A stretch of DNA of 64,000 nucleotides from Mucilaginibacter empetricola (GTDB lineage: Bacteria > Bacteroidota > Bacteroidia > Sphingobacteriales > Sphingobacteriaceae), in the NCBI RefSeq assembly GCF_024808665.1, contig NZ_JANUBZ010000004.1, positions 62,001 to 126,000 on the forward strand, read 5' to 3'. Each line of letters opens with the position of its first letter. Within the stretch, counting starts at the first letter, position 1. The position numbers were made by a program, and so were the translations under genes. Shown here piece after piece: positions 8,815-18,942 of this stretch. Below the pieces are notes generated by a model that was not told where the DNA came from, did not search any database, and saw nothing but the letters and a program-made list of their open reading frames with translations.

Positions 8815-11805
8815 ATGAAACAGATTTACTTTTTCAGGTACATTTTTCTGTTGCTTTTTATTTGTCTGTCTGCCGCGGCAATGGCCCAAACAGGCACAAT
8901 TACCGGCCGGATAATTGACGAAAGCAGCCTCCCCCTTCCCGGCGCAACCGTTACTGTTAGAGGCACCACAATAAGTGCAGGGGCCGATGTTAACGGTTAT
9001 TTTAAATTAAATAACGCTCCGTTGGGTGCACACGTTCTGGTAGTAGATTTTATCGGCTATCAAACACTGGAGCAACCGGTAAACATCACCGGCGCGCTAA
9101 CGGTCAGCCTTCAACTCAAATCATCATCGGTTTTGCTTAACCAGGTAGCCGTTATTGGTTACGGAACGGTTAAAAAGAGCGATGCAACAGGCGCCATTGA
9201 CGTAGTAACCTCCAAAGATTTTAACCAGGGAGCTGTTAACTCCATTCAGGATGCTATTTCTGGTAAATTGGCAGGTGTTACTATTACTTCAAATTCTGGT
9301 GCGCCTGGTAATACATCAACCATCCGCATACGCGGTACCACTTCATTAAACGCCAGTACCGATCCCCTAATTGTTGTGGACGGTGTTCCTTTGAGCAACG
9401 AAATTCCAGGTGGCAGTGCCAATATCCTGGCCGCTATCAATCCTGATGATGTTGAAAATATCACCGTTTTGAAGGACGCATCAGCAACCGCAATCTTTGG
9501 TTCACGCGGATCAAGCGGTGTAATCATGATCACCACTAAACGCGGTACTAAAAAACTCACCATCAACTATAATACAACAGCTTCGTTATCGGTAATTCCA
9601 AAAGAAGTACCGGTATACAACGCGCAGCAATTTCGTGCTATAGTGAATGAAACTTATCCGGGTAATACAGCGGTTACCTCGTTACTGGGTAGCGCTAATA
9701 CCGACTGGCAGAAACAGATTTACCAAAATGCTTTTGGTAACGATCAAAACCTGAGCATCGCAGGCACCGCTAAAAACATGCCTTATCGCGTGTCTGTAGG
9801 CTATGATGATGCTGATGGTATTTTAAAAACCTATAACTATCAGCGTACTACATTGGGTATCAACTTAGATCCAAGCTTTTTTCATAATACGTTAAATGTT
9901 CATGTAAACTTAAAGGGCTTATATAACCCTAATAACTTTGCAGATCAGGCGGCTATAGGCAGCGCGGTAAACTATGACCCTACCCAGCCGGTTTACAATG
10001 GCAATACAGCCTACAGAGGGTATACCACATGGACAACCGGCGGCATAGCCGATATTAACGGGCCGCCTGTTACATTGGCTACAGCCAACCCCGTAGCTCG
10101 TTTGGACGAAACCGACAATAAATCAACCAGCAGAAGAAGCATAGGCAATATTCAGTTTGATTACAAAATTCCTGGTATTGAGGGATTGAGGGCCAATTTG
10201 AACCTGGGTTATGATTACGAATATACTTTTGGACTGAATGACGTATTGAACAACACCCCATGGGTTTCGTTGCCAATAGCATTGGGCGGTCAAAAAGATA
10301 CTTATAACACTGGTAATCACAATGCATTGGCCGAGTTTTTCCTGAACTATAAAAGGAATTTGAAGTCAATTGCCAGTACAATTGATGTAACTGGTGGTTA
10401 TTCTTTCTCTGATTTTTACACTTACGGCAACTCTGTAAATGCTGACTACGCCGAAACAGATATTAAATCTTTCCCTTACAAAACAGATTATAAATTAATC
10501 TCATTTTTTGGCAGAGCCAATTACACTTTCAAAGACAGATACGAACTAACCTTTACCATAAGGGACGACGGAACCTCAAGGTTTGGACCTCAGTACCGTT
10601 TTGGTGTGTTCCCGGCAGGTGCTTTTTCATGGAAGGTTTTGAATGAAGACTTCATGAAAGGCAATACAACGTTCTCTACCCTTAAAGTGCGTTTGGGTTA
10701 TGGTACTACTGGTCAGCAGGATTTGACAGGTAACAATAACTATCCTTACCAGGCGGTATTTTTACAGAGTGATGCCTCTTCAAGATACCAATTCGGAAAT
10801 CAGTTTTACTACACTTTGCGTCCAAATCCTTATGACGCGGGTATAAAATGGGAATCAACCACTACCAGCAACATTGGTATCGACTTTGGTTTCTTTAATA
10901 ACCGCTTAACAGGTAGTGTTGATGGTTATTACAAAAAAACATCCAACCTGCTTAACACCGTTACGGTACCAGTATTAACTAATTTTGGATCGCAAGTGCT
11001 TGAAAACGTTGGTAGTATGGAAAATAAAGGTATTGAGTTAGCTTTAAACGCCATCATTATTGACGAAACAAACTGGCATTGGAAATTAGGTTACAACGTA
11101 AGCTTTAACAAAAATAAAATTCTGAACCTGGTAGGTTCTAACCAGCCGGGCTATGTTCAGGTAAATCCTAACTCAGGTATAGCCGGTACAACATCAGGAG
11201 ATATACAATACAATACAGTAGGCTTGCCTGTTAACTCATATTATGTTTTTCAACAGATATACAACAAAAACGGACAGCCGATTGAAGATGGCTATGTAGA
11301 TCGTAACCATGATGGCGTGATCAATAGTGCCGATATGTATTTTGACAAAAGCCCTGATCCTACAGTAACTATGGGCATTAACTCTGATGTTAGTTATAAA
11401 AGATTTGATTTCAGCTTTTCGGGAAGAGTGAGCTTAGGCAATTATGATTACAACAACGTAGCAGCAAACAGCACTTATTTTGGTGTTCATTCATCATTAG
11501 GTTACTTACAAAACCAAACAACAGCAGCAAGCTTAACACAATTTGTAAATCAACCATTGATGACCAATCAATCGGATTACTACATTCAGAATGCTTCTTT
11601 TTTCAGAATGGATAATATGAACCTGGGCTATACTTTCCCAACATACTTTAAAAACAAACTGAAACTACGTGTTAACGCAGGCGTGCAAAATGTGTTTGTT
11701 ATTACCCCTTACAAAGGTTTAGATCCGGAAATAGCAGGCGGTTTGGATAACAATTTCTTTCCGAGACCGCGTATTTATCAACTAGGTTTAAACGCAAACT
11801 TTTAA
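8815..11805 (+). CDS. susC: SusC/RagA family TonB-linked outer membrane transporter
   Basis: A 996-residue outer membrane importer for oligosaccharides, energised by TonB. It has a signal peptide to about residue 25, then the N-terminal carboxypeptidase-regulatory-like beta-sandwich (TGRIIDESSLPLPGATV, to about 105), the SusC signature VIGYGTVKKSDATGAI, the plug domain (IRIRGTTS, PLIVVDGVPL) and a long 22-strand barrel ending in an aromatic residue (LGLNANF). It is full length for the family. It is the first gene of the operon; susD starts 10 bases later. The substrate, starch or maltodextrin, is inferred from the GH13 and GH31 genes downstream. Confidence 0.95.
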   Translation: MKQIYFFRYIFLLLFICLSAAAMAQTGTITGRIIDESSLPLPGATVTVRGTTISAGADVNGYFKLNNAPLGAHVLVVDFIGYQTLEQPVNITGALTVSLQLKSSSVLLNQVAVIGYGTVKKSDATGAIDVVTSKDFNQGAVNSIQDAISGKLAGVTITSNSGAPGNTSTIRIRGTTSLNASTDPLIVVDGVPLSNEIPGGSANILAAINPDDVENITVLKDASATAIFGSRGSSGVIMITTKRGTKKLTINYNTTASLSVIPKEVPVYNAQQFRAIVNETYPGNTAVTSLLGSANTDWQKQIYQNAFGNDQNLSIAGTAKNMPYRVSVGYDDADGILKTYNYQRTTLGINLDPSFFHNTLNVHVNLKGLYNPNNFADQAAIGSAVNYDPTQPVYNGNTAYRGYTTWTTGGIADINGPPVTLATANPVARLDETDNKSTSRRSIGNIQFDYKIPGIEGLRANLNLGYDYEYTFGLNDVLNNTPWVSLPIALGGQKDTYNTGNHNALAEFFLNYKRNLKSIASTIDVTGGYSFSDFYTYGNSVNADYAETDIKSFPYKTDYKLISFFGRANYTFKDRYELTFTIRDDGTSRFGPQYRFGVFPAGAFSWKVLNEDFMKGNTTFSTLKVRLGYGTTGQQDLTGNNNYPYQAVFLQSDASSRYQFGNQFYYTLRPNPYDAGIKWESTTTSNIGIDFGFFNNRLTGSVDGYYKKTSNLLNTVTVPVLTNFGSQVLENVGSMENKGIELALNAIIIDETNWHWKLGYNVSFNKNKILNLVGSNQPGYVQVNPNSGIAGTTSGDIQYNTVGLPVNSYYVFQQIYNKNGQPIEDGYVDRNHDGVINSADMYFDKSPDPTVTMGINSDVSYKRFDFSFSGRVSLGNYDYNNVAANSTYFGVHSSLGYLQNQTTAASLTQFVNQPLMTNQSDYYIQNASFFRMDNMNLGYTFPTYFKNKLKLRVNAGVQNVFVITPYKGLDPEIAGGLDNNFFPRPRIYQLGLNANF

Positions 11806-11815
11806 TTGAATTATC

Positions 11816-13414
11816 ATGAAATCATATAAAATATTTTCAATTCAGGCAGCCATGATTACCATGCTTGCTTGCTCTTGCACAAAAAAGCTCGATACCGTGC
11901 CAATTGATCCATTGGTATCAACTTCGGCAAACGTTTACAGCACGCCGCTATCCTATAAAGAGGGTTTGGCAAAGTTGTACGCTTCGCTGGCTATATCTGG
12001 TCAGAATATAAATTTTACTGCGCCTGATATACAAGCAGCAGATCAGGGAACAGCTTGCTTTTTGCGCGAATATTGGGCAGCAGAAGAAGTAACTACTGAT
12101 GAATGTATCAATGCCTGGGGCGATGGTGGTTTAGTTGAATACCACGGTGGTATCTGGTCTGACCAAAACCTTTATGTAGGGTTAATGTACGACAGGATAT
12201 TTGTAAACATTGCGTATTGCAATGAATACATCAGAGATGTAAATGCAAAACTGGGATCATTATCGGGTTCTGAAAAGAACGATGTAACACAATATGTAGC
12301 AGAAGCACGTTTTTTAAGAGCGTATTTTTACGAATGTGCTATGGATATGTACGGTAACGTGCCTTTTGCAACCGAGGCCGATTTGCCGGGTACCTTTATA
12401 CCTAAACAAATATCAAGAGCTGATTTATTTAAATATATCGAATCAGAACTGATTGCTATTCAGCCTACGCTGGCAGATCCGGGAACTAACGAATATGCAA
12501 GAATTGACAGAGCTGCCGATTGGTCGTTATTAAGCCGCATGTATTTAAATGCACAAGTATTTACAGGTGCAGCACGGTATACCGATTGTATTACCTATAG
12601 CAATGATGTTATCAATTCGGGCAAATTTACTTTGCATCCAAGCTATCAGAATTTGTTTTTGGCAGATAACAATGGCTACCACGATGAGATGATATTGCCA
12701 ATAGCGGAGGACGGAACAAATACCGAAAGTTATGGTGATATGACATTTGTTATTCACGCTGCTGTTGGTGGTTCTGAAGATGCTACCAATGAATTCGGTA
12801 TTGCATCAGGCGGCTGGGCAGGTAACCGCTTGACTAATACGTTTGTTGCCCGTGTGTTCCCTGATGCATCTGGAAATACAGACAAAAGGGCTATTTTTTA
12901 TACGTCAGGACAGACCCTTGGTCCAATTAGCTCACCAACTGTTTTTACACAAGGTTATTTATGCGCCAAATTTAAAAACGTTACCTCAACAGGTGCGCCA
13001 GGATCAAACAACACCTTTGTTGATACAGATTATCCACTGTTCAGACTTTCAGAAGTTTACCTGAATTACGCAGAAGCGGTATTGCGCGGCGGTACCGGAG
13101 GCGATGCTAACACAGCGCTTTCACTGGTAAACCAGATCAGAGAGCGGGCTTACGGAGGCAGTGCGGGCGATATCACTTCAGCACAGTTAGATCTGAATTT
13201 TATGATTGATGAGCGCGGTCGCGAATTATACTGGGAAGGTTTCAGAAGAACAGATTTGATCAGATTCGGCCTGTTTACTGGCGGTACCTATTTATGGGAC
13301 TTTAAAGGTAACGTTCAAGCCGGAACAGCAACAGATGCTCACTTAAACATCTTCCCGATACCTGCATCAGACAGGCAAAACAACCCTAACCTAGTTCAAA
13401 ATCCTGGTTATTAA
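11816..13414 (+). CDS. susD: SusD/RagB family surface glycan-binding lipoprotein
   Basis: A 532-residue lipoprotein with an N-terminal hydrophobic signal and Cys at 19 and 21 (MLACSCTKK), one of them the lipidated residue. The SusD fold is shown by the TPR-like helices, the AEARFLRAYFYECAMDMYGNVPF motif region, and the C-terminal SusD domain with YPLFRLSEVYLNYAEAVLRG and DERGRELYWEGFRRTDLIRFG. It forms the lid over the SusC barrel and binds oligosaccharide at the cell surface. It lies in the operon between susC and the SusE-like gene, with gaps of 10 and 11 bases. Confidence 0.95.
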   Translation: MKSYKIFSIQAAMITMLACSCTKKLDTVPIDPLVSTSANVYSTPLSYKEGLAKLYASLAISGQNINFTAPDIQAADQGTACFLREYWAAEEVTTDECINAWGDGGLVEYHGGIWSDQNLYVGLMYDRIFVNIAYCNEYIRDVNAKLGSLSGSEKNDVTQYVAEARFLRAYFYECAMDMYGNVPFATEADLPGTFIPKQISRADLFKYIESELIAIQPTLADPGTNEYARIDRAADWSLLSRMYLNAQVFTGAARYTDCITYSNDVINSGKFTLHPSYQNLFLADNNGYHDEMILPIAEDGTNTESYGDMTFVIHAAVGGSEDATNEFGIASGGWAGNRLTNTFVARVFPDASGNTDKRAIFYTSGQTLGPISSPTVFTQGYLCAKFKNVTSTGAPGSNNTFVDTDYPLFRLSEVYLNYAEAVLRGGTGGDANTALSLVNQIRERAYGGSAGDITSAQLDLNFMIDERGRELYWEGFRRTDLIRFGLFTGGTYLWDFKGNVQAGTATDAHLNIFPIPASDRQNNPNLVQNPGY

Positions 13415-13425
13415 AGATCACAATC

Positions 13426-14469
13426 ATGAAAAAAATATTTATCATACTAATGGCGGCTGCAGCCTTATCTGCCTGCAAAAAAGAGCAGAAAATAACAGTT
13501 GCCGCCAATATCAAAGCACCGGTAATATCATCACCGACCGACGGAACAGCCATTGCTGTTACCGTGGCTGATACAGCGCAATTATTAAATGTCAAATGGG
13601 CACAGCCCGATTACGGCGTATCGGCAGTAGTTAGTTATTTTGTGGAAGTTGATTCTGTAGGGAAAAACTTTAAAACTTATGTAAACTTAGGAAACATCAA
13701 TAACACTACCTCACTTTCTTTAAGCTATGGTACTTTTAACAGCAAGTTGCTGGCTGGTTTAAATCTTGCACCTAATACACAGGCAACTGTTGAGATAAGA
13801 GTTGGTTCGGCCATATACGGTACTGATACCGTTTATTCGGCCCCGGTTAAAATAGCCTTAACAACGCTGCAACTTAACCAGTTATGGTTGCCAGGATCTT
13901 ACGAAGGTTATGCACCTGCTGCGGCACCTACTATCCCGGCTACTTTGAATGATCCAACTGCTTACGAAGGTTATATTAATTTTAGCGCAGCGGGTAACTT
14001 TAAGTTTACATCGGCCCCTGATTATAGCCACATTAATTATGGCGATGGCGGAAACGGTACCTTAACAACCAATGGCAATGCAGGTGGTATAGTTTATAAT
14101 AATGCCGGTGTGTACTTGCTTGATGCTGATGTTACCAAGTTAACTTACTCAGCAACATACATTAGCACATTCGGTGTTATCGGTACAGCAACACCTCAAG
14201 GCTGGAATGCTTCAACACCAATGACTTATAACGCGACAACGGGCTTGTGGGCCGTTACAGTGGCACTTGTGCCGGGAGCATTAAAATTCAGAGCAAACAA
14301 TGCCTGGGATATTAACTATGGTCCGTCTGATGCCAACGCGCTTACCGGAACACTTATTTTTAATGATCCTGGTGCAATTACCATCAATAATGCAGGTAAT
14401 TATACTGTAACTATTGATATGACACAATCAAAACAAAAAGGTTATACCTATACAGTAGTTCAAAATTAA
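13426..14469 (+). CDS. SusE/SusF-like starch-binding lipoprotein
   Basis: A 347-residue lipoprotein with lipobox LSAC (Cys 17). The N-terminal domain is SusE-like (APVISSPTDGTAIAVT, ..LNVKWAQPDYG). Two starch-binding-module-like repeats follow, each with a Trp-containing loop (LWLPGSYEGYAP near 150 and ATPQGWNASTPMTYN near 240) and a KF.S/KFRANN strand. In the characterised Bacteroides sus operon SusE and SusF hold starch on the surface without being required for growth on it. It is third in the operon and is followed by a hairpin that may reduce expression of the enzymes downstream. Confidence 0.85.
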   Translation: MKKIFIILMAAAALSACKKEQKITVAANIKAPVISSPTDGTAIAVTVADTAQLLNVKWAQPDYGVSAVVSYFVEVDSVGKNFKTYVNLGNINNTTSLSLSYGTFNSKLLAGLNLAPNTQATVEIRVGSAIYGTDTVYSAPVKIALTTLQLNQLWLPGSYEGYAPAAAPTIPATLNDPTAYEGYINFSAAGNFKFTSAPDYSHINYGDGGNGTLTTNGNAGGIVYNNAGVYLLDADVTKLTYSATYISTFGVIGTATPQGWNASTPMTYNATTGLWAVTVALVPGALKFRANNAWDINYGPSDANALTGTLIFNDPGAITINNAGNYTVTIDMTQSKQKGYTYTVVQN

Positions 14470-14477
14470 TTTAAAAG

Positions 14478-14509
14478 AACAGCCGGCAATTTTACCTGCC
14501 GGCTGTTTT
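14478..14509 (+). terminator. intra-operon terminator-like hairpin
   Basis: AACAGCCGGCA and its exact complement (11 base pairs, 8-base loop), ending in a short T-run, lie between the SusE-like gene and the GH31 gene. Since the operon continues, it may act as a partial terminator or processing site that sets the ratio of binding proteins to enzymes. Confidence 0.65.
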
Positions 14510-14523
14510 GATGACTATCCCAA

Positions 14524-16983
14524 ATGAAAAAAAAATATTCTGTTCTTGTTCCCTTGCTTTGTTTATTTACAGTTAAGGCGGCCTATTGCCAGCAAAGCCC
14601 GGTAACAAATGTTGGAACAGTAACTGCTGTTAAAATTGATCAACAAAAAGTAACTATAAAAACAACCAATGCCTTTGCCGAAGTTGACGTGTATACGCCA
14701 TCAGTAATAAGGGTGCGAATTGACAAACAGCCCTTAAAGGCCGATTTTTCATACGCAGTGGTTGGCCAGCCTCTATCTCCAAAAGTTCAGATAAACGAAA
14801 CTGATGATGAAGTTGACATAGTAACCGATTCTCTTAAGGCGATTATTCACAAAAAACCTTTTGCAGTTGTTTTTTATACTACCGATGGTAAGCTGATAAA
14901 TGAGGACGAACAAGGTTTAACCACCACATGGGTTGAGCAGGCTGTAACTACTTATAAGAAGATGCAGGATGACGAACATTTTATTGGTTTAGGTGAAAAA
15001 ACGGGCAACCTTGACAGGAAAGGCAATGGTTATACCAACTGGAATTCTGATGTTTATGGCTATAGCATTAGTCAGGATCCGCTTTATTCAACTATTCCGT
15101 TTTATATAGGGATACATCATCAATTAAACTACGGTATATTTTTAGATAATACTTACCAGTCTGACTTTAATTTTGGTGCAAGCAATAATCGTTTTTCTTC
15201 ATTTGGCGCTCGCGGCGGCGAAATGAATTATTACTTTATTTACCATAAAAAGGTGGCGGATATTATTGCATCCTATACATGGCTAACGGGCCGTATGCCA
15301 ATGCCGCCTATATGGGCACTAGGCTATCAACAAAACAGGTATAGTTATTACCCGGCGGATGAAGTAATGCGTATTGCCCATACTTTAAGGGAGAAGCGTA
15401 TTCCTGCTGATGGCATAACGCTGGATATTCATTACATGGATAAATATCAGCTGTTTACCTGGAACAAGGGCCGCTTTCCGGATCCTGCCGGGATGAATGC
15501 CGAACTGAACAAGCTTGGTTTTAAAACCACCGTTATTGTTGACCCCGGCATTAAGGTTGAAAAAGGTGCAGCGGCATATGAGAGCGGTTTAAAGGACGAC
15601 GTGTATATCAAATATCCCGACGGACAGTATTATACTGGACAAGTTTGGCCGGGCTGGTGCAATTTTACCGATTTTACCAATCCAAAAGGACGCGAGTGGT
15701 GGCGCAAACAGGTTAAGTTCTTTGCCGAATCAGGCGTGAGCGGTATCTGGAACGATATGAACGAGTTTTCTACCTGGGGCCAAAAAGCGCCTGATAATGT
15801 GTTGTTTAATTACGATGGACATTTAACCAGTATGCTACAGGCTCACAACGTTTATGGTTTGCAAATGGCCCGTTCAAGTTATGAAGGTGCGGTGGAACAC
15901 TTTAAAGAACGTCCGTTTGTTTTATCGCGTTCAGGATATGCAGGGTTGCAACGCTATTCGGCACTGTGGACGGGCGATAACAGGGCAGAGGATGATCATA
16001 TGCTGCAAGGTGTAAGATTATTGAATAGCCTGGGTGTTAGCGGCGTGGCTTTTACAGGTATGGATATTGGTGGTTTTACGGGTAACCCTACCACTAATTT
16101 ATATATCAGGTGGATGGAACTGGGTGCTTTTATCCCTTATTACAGAAATCACACCGCGCTAAACAGTAAAGCGGCCGAACCGTGGACCTTTGGCGAAGAT
16201 GCGCTGGATATTGTGCGTAATTATATCAGTTTGCGTTATCAAATGCTGCCATACATCTATTCAACATTTTATAATGCCACCCAAAATGGTATGCCGGTAA
16301 TGCGTTCGCTGGCTATTGATTATACGTTTGACCCAAAGGTGATGGATGTTGCTTATCAGAATCAGTTTGAGTTTGGCGATGCCTTTATGATTGCCCCGTT
16401 TGAGAGTACCAAAGATTATGGCAAGGTTTATTTCCCCAAAGGCACCTGGTATGAATTATATACCGGCGCCAAAGAGGAGGGAGGCACCGCTAAAACTATC
16501 GACCTAAACATTAATAAATTGCCCGTTTATGTAAAAGGCGGCAGTATTATTCCAATGCAGTCGTTAATACAGTCAACCGCAGAGCAGCCAACCGATACGC
16601 TTACGGTACATATTTACAATGGCGATACAGCCAATAGTTTGGTTTATTATGAAGATGACGGCAAAAGTTTTAATTACCAGAAAGGCGATTTTTACAAACG
16701 TACCATCAGCTTAAACCCTCAAAATAACAGCATAACTTTTAACGCTGCCGAAGGATCTTATAAATCACATTTCAGGTTTATAAAAGTAATGCTGCACGGC
16801 TTTGATCAAACTGCTGCAGTAAAACTAAATGGTAGCCCGTTAAAGCTGGAACAAAGTTCATTTTCGTTTTTGGGCGCAGCGGCCAATACCGACCCACAAG
16901 GAAGCGCCTATCAGGCAGAAAGCAATCCGGTAAAATGTATTACCATAACTAACGATCAGGGTAAAATTCAATTAAACTACTAG
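14524..16983 (+). CDS. GH31 family alpha-glucosidase
   Basis: An 819-residue exported enzyme with a signal peptide ending at AYCQ (residue 23). The order is typical of GH31: N-terminal beta-sandwich, a catalytic TIM barrel with the nucleophile in GIWNDMNEFS (Asp 411) and the acid/base in WTGDNRAEDD (Asp 485), then GAFIPYYRNH and C-terminal beta domains (YYEDDG). It hydrolyses terminal alpha-1,4 (or alpha-1,6/1,3) glucosidic bonds, here probably of maltodextrins in the periplasm. In the Bacteroides sus operon this job is done by GH97 SusB, so this locus uses a different family. The next gene starts 5 bases later. Confidence 0.93.
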   Translation: MKKKYSVLVPLLCLFTVKAAYCQQSPVTNVGTVTAVKIDQQKVTIKTTNAFAEVDVYTPSVIRVRIDKQPLKADFSYAVVGQPLSPKVQINETDDEVDIVTDSLKAIIHKKPFAVVFYTTDGKLINEDEQGLTTTWVEQAVTTYKKMQDDEHFIGLGEKTGNLDRKGNGYTNWNSDVYGYSISQDPLYSTIPFYIGIHHQLNYGIFLDNTYQSDFNFGASNNRFSSFGARGGEMNYYFIYHKKVADIIASYTWLTGRMPMPPIWALGYQQNRYSYYPADEVMRIAHTLREKRIPADGITLDIHYMDKYQLFTWNKGRFPDPAGMNAELNKLGFKTTVIVDPGIKVEKGAAAYESGLKDDVYIKYPDGQYYTGQVWPGWCNFTDFTNPKGREWWRKQVKFFAESGVSGIWNDMNEFSTWGQKAPDNVLFNYDGHLTSMLQAHNVYGLQMARSSYEGAVEHFKERPFVLSRSGYAGLQRYSALWTGDNRAEDDHMLQGVRLLNSLGVSGVAFTGMDIGGFTGNPTTNLYIRWMELGAFIPYYRNHTALNSKAAEPWTFGEDALDIVRNYISLRYQMLPYIYSTFYNATQNGMPVMRSLAIDYTFDPKVMDVAYQNQFEFGDAFMIAPFESTKDYGKVYFPKGTWYELYTGAKEEGGTAKTIDLNINKLPVYVKGGSIIPMQSLIQSTAEQPTDTLTVHIYNGDTANSLVYYEDDGKSFNYQKGDFYKRTISLNPQNNSITFNAAEGSYKSHFRFIKVMLHGFDQTAAVKLNGSPLKLEQSSFSFLGAAANTDPQGSAYQAESNPVKCITITNDQGKIQLNY

Positions 16984-16988
16984 TAAGA

Positions 16989-18416
16989 ATGGTGAGTATG
17001 AAAAAAATCAATTTAAAAACAAAAATGAACAGTTTACTTATTATCATGCTGGCTGGTCTTTTCGGAACAGGTTGCAGTAAAAGTCACAATACCCCAATTC
17101 CAACAACGCCTCCTCCAATAACAACAGATACTACCGGTACCTATAAAGATCCGGCACAATATGGTACGCCTTATACCGGCGTACCTGTTACTAAGGATAT
17201 TATTATGTACGAAGTGAATATGCAGACCTATACTCCTGCAAATTTTCAGGGTGTAATATCCAGACTGGATTCTATCAAAGCTTTGGGAATCAACGTAATT
17301 TGGTTGATGCCTACTTATCCCATTGGTGTATTGAAAGCTGTAGGATCGCCTTATGCCGTTAAGGACTATAATGGTGTCAATGCCAATTTTGGCACACTGA
17401 CCGATCTGCGGAATTTAGTGGCACTGGCACACAGCCGCAATATGGCGGTAATATTCGATTGGGTGGCCGATCATACCTCCTGGGATAATGCTTGGATTGC
17501 AAATAAATCATGGTATAAGCAAGATGGTTCGGGTAATATTATCAGTCCGCCAAATACCAATTTTACCGATGTTGCTGCCTTAAACTATAATAGCACCGCC
17601 ATGCGTACTGCTATGATAAGAGCAATGAAATACTGGGTGTTAACCGCCAATATGGACGGCTTCCGTTGCGATTATGCCGATGCAATACCTGATGACTTTT
17701 GGACGCAAGCCATTGATACACTTAATAATATAAAAAACCATAAGCTTATTTTTTTGGCTGAAGGTACCAATGGATCTGAAATTACAGATGGTTTTCAAAT
17801 GGGCTACGCGTTTAGCTTTTATAGCACTATAAAAGGCGTATTTGCAGGTACACAAAGCCCAAGTTCAATATTTACTACTAATAACGCCGAAATTGCTTCG
17901 TTACCGTCGCACGGAATTAAGCTTAGGTATATTACTAACCATGATGATGCCTCATCAGATGGCAGCACCATAACCGAGTATAATGGTAAACAAGGCGCAT
18001 TAGCCGCTTTTGTTATAGCCGCTTATTTAGATGGTGTGCCATTAATTTATGACAGCCAGGAAGTTGGCTATCCAAATGCCATTAACTTTTTTACAAATGT
18101 ACCGGTTGATTATACTGCAAATCCTGATATGGTAGCTGCTTATAAGCAAATAATCGCTTTCAGATCAGCACATGAGGCCATAAAAACAGGCACATTGGCG
18201 GTTTATAATGATGCTAACATTATTGCTTTTGAAAAAACATCGGGTACTGATGATGTACTGGTTTTGATTAATGCAACCAACAATACCGTTAATTATTCTG
18301 TACCGGCAGCATTGCAAAATACCACCTGGATTAATGGTTTTACCAACGCAAATATTACTTTTTCAAACCAACTGACTATACAGCCTTACGGTTATATCGT
18401 TTTAAAAAAGAACTAA
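16989..18416 (+). CDS. GH13 alpha-amylase family lipoprotein
   Basis: A 475-residue protein, SusG-like in position. The start is uncertain: ATG at 16989, 16998 and 17025 are in frame, all before a lipobox (LFGTGC). After a Pro/Thr-rich linker comes a compact GH13 catalytic domain: VIFDWVADHTS (region I), DGFRCDYADAI (region II, nucleophile Asp), FLAEGT (region III, acid Glu) and ITNHDDASSD (region IV). A short C-terminal beta domain follows. It probably cuts starch or maltodextrin endo-wise at the cell surface. It is the last gene of the sus operon, followed by a strong terminator. There is no separate carbohydrate-binding module. Confidence 0.9.
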   Translation: MVSMKKINLKTKMNSLLIIMLAGLFGTGCSKSHNTPIPTTPPPITTDTTGTYKDPAQYGTPYTGVPVTKDIIMYEVNMQTYTPANFQGVISRLDSIKALGINVIWLMPTYPIGVLKAVGSPYAVKDYNGVNANFGTLTDLRNLVALAHSRNMAVIFDWVADHTSWDNAWIANKSWYKQDGSGNIISPPNTNFTDVAALNYNSTAMRTAMIRAMKYWVLTANMDGFRCDYADAIPDDFWTQAIDTLNNIKNHKLIFLAEGTNGSEITDGFQMGYAFSFYSTIKGVFAGTQSPSSIFTTNNAEIASLPSHGIKLRYITNHDDASSDGSTITEYNGKQGALAAFVIAAYLDGVPLIYDSQEVGYPNAINFFTNVPVDYTANPDMVAAYKQIIAFRSAHEAIKTGTLAVYNDANIIAFEKTSGTDDVLVLINATNNTVNYSVPAALQNTTWINGFTNANITFSNQLTIQPYGYIVLKKN

Positions 18417-18470
18417 TATTAAACGACTGAAACAGTCGCTAAGAATTTCTCTTCTCACATACAATTGGTC

Positions 18471-18506
18471 ACAAAGTAGCGGGAGCCCTCCCGCTCTTTG
18501 TATTTT
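18471..18506 (+). terminator. intrinsic terminator of the starch operon
   Basis: ACAAAG, a bulged T, AGCGGGAG, 2-base loop, CTCCCGCT, CTTTGT, then ATTTTT: a 14-base-pair stem with one bulge and a T-rich tail. A smaller perfect hairpin (CGACTG AAA CAGTCG) lies just before it at 18424-18438. Confidence 0.8.
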
Positions 18507-18942
18507 TAGAGGTAGCACTTTGCACCTGGTTTATATCAAATAATCAGCTCAAATCAGGGCTTTTTTTGTCGCCCTTTTTTGTCTCGATGATGACATGCCT
18601 GTCTGTTTTTTGGGAAGAATACCGGGCGTTTTGGCTCCCATAATAAAGATTTGTAGAGAATAAAAAATCAACATTTTTTAATTTTTGGATAATGTTTTTT
18701 GATTTTTCAATTATGTAATCTATTGATAATTAAATAATTGACATTTTTTGTTTCCTATTTGTTAAGCTGTACAAAATGTGGATAAAGTTATCGGGTTAAC
18801 TTGAAACTAAATTTTTCGGTTACCGTAAAAGGGCTGTGTTCGTTTTGCAGTCGCAAGAATCTGATTATGGAAAGTGGGTTTTTTAGACTGAAAGACAAAG
18901 CACTGATCAGGCACTACCTAATTTTTTTAAACGGAAATATTG
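18507..18942. other. AT-rich spacer before the giant adhesin gene
   Basis: These 436 bases contain no convincing frame. The middle part (about 18650-18780) is strongly AT-rich with many T-runs and presumably holds the adhesin promoter. I found no clean TTG-N19-TAnnTTTG match. Confidence 0.4.

Noticed and set aside
15739..15975. Possible frameshift in the large enzymes and transporters
   Set aside because: The GH31, SusC, phosphoketolase, helicase and adhesin frames are all unbroken and of normal family length.
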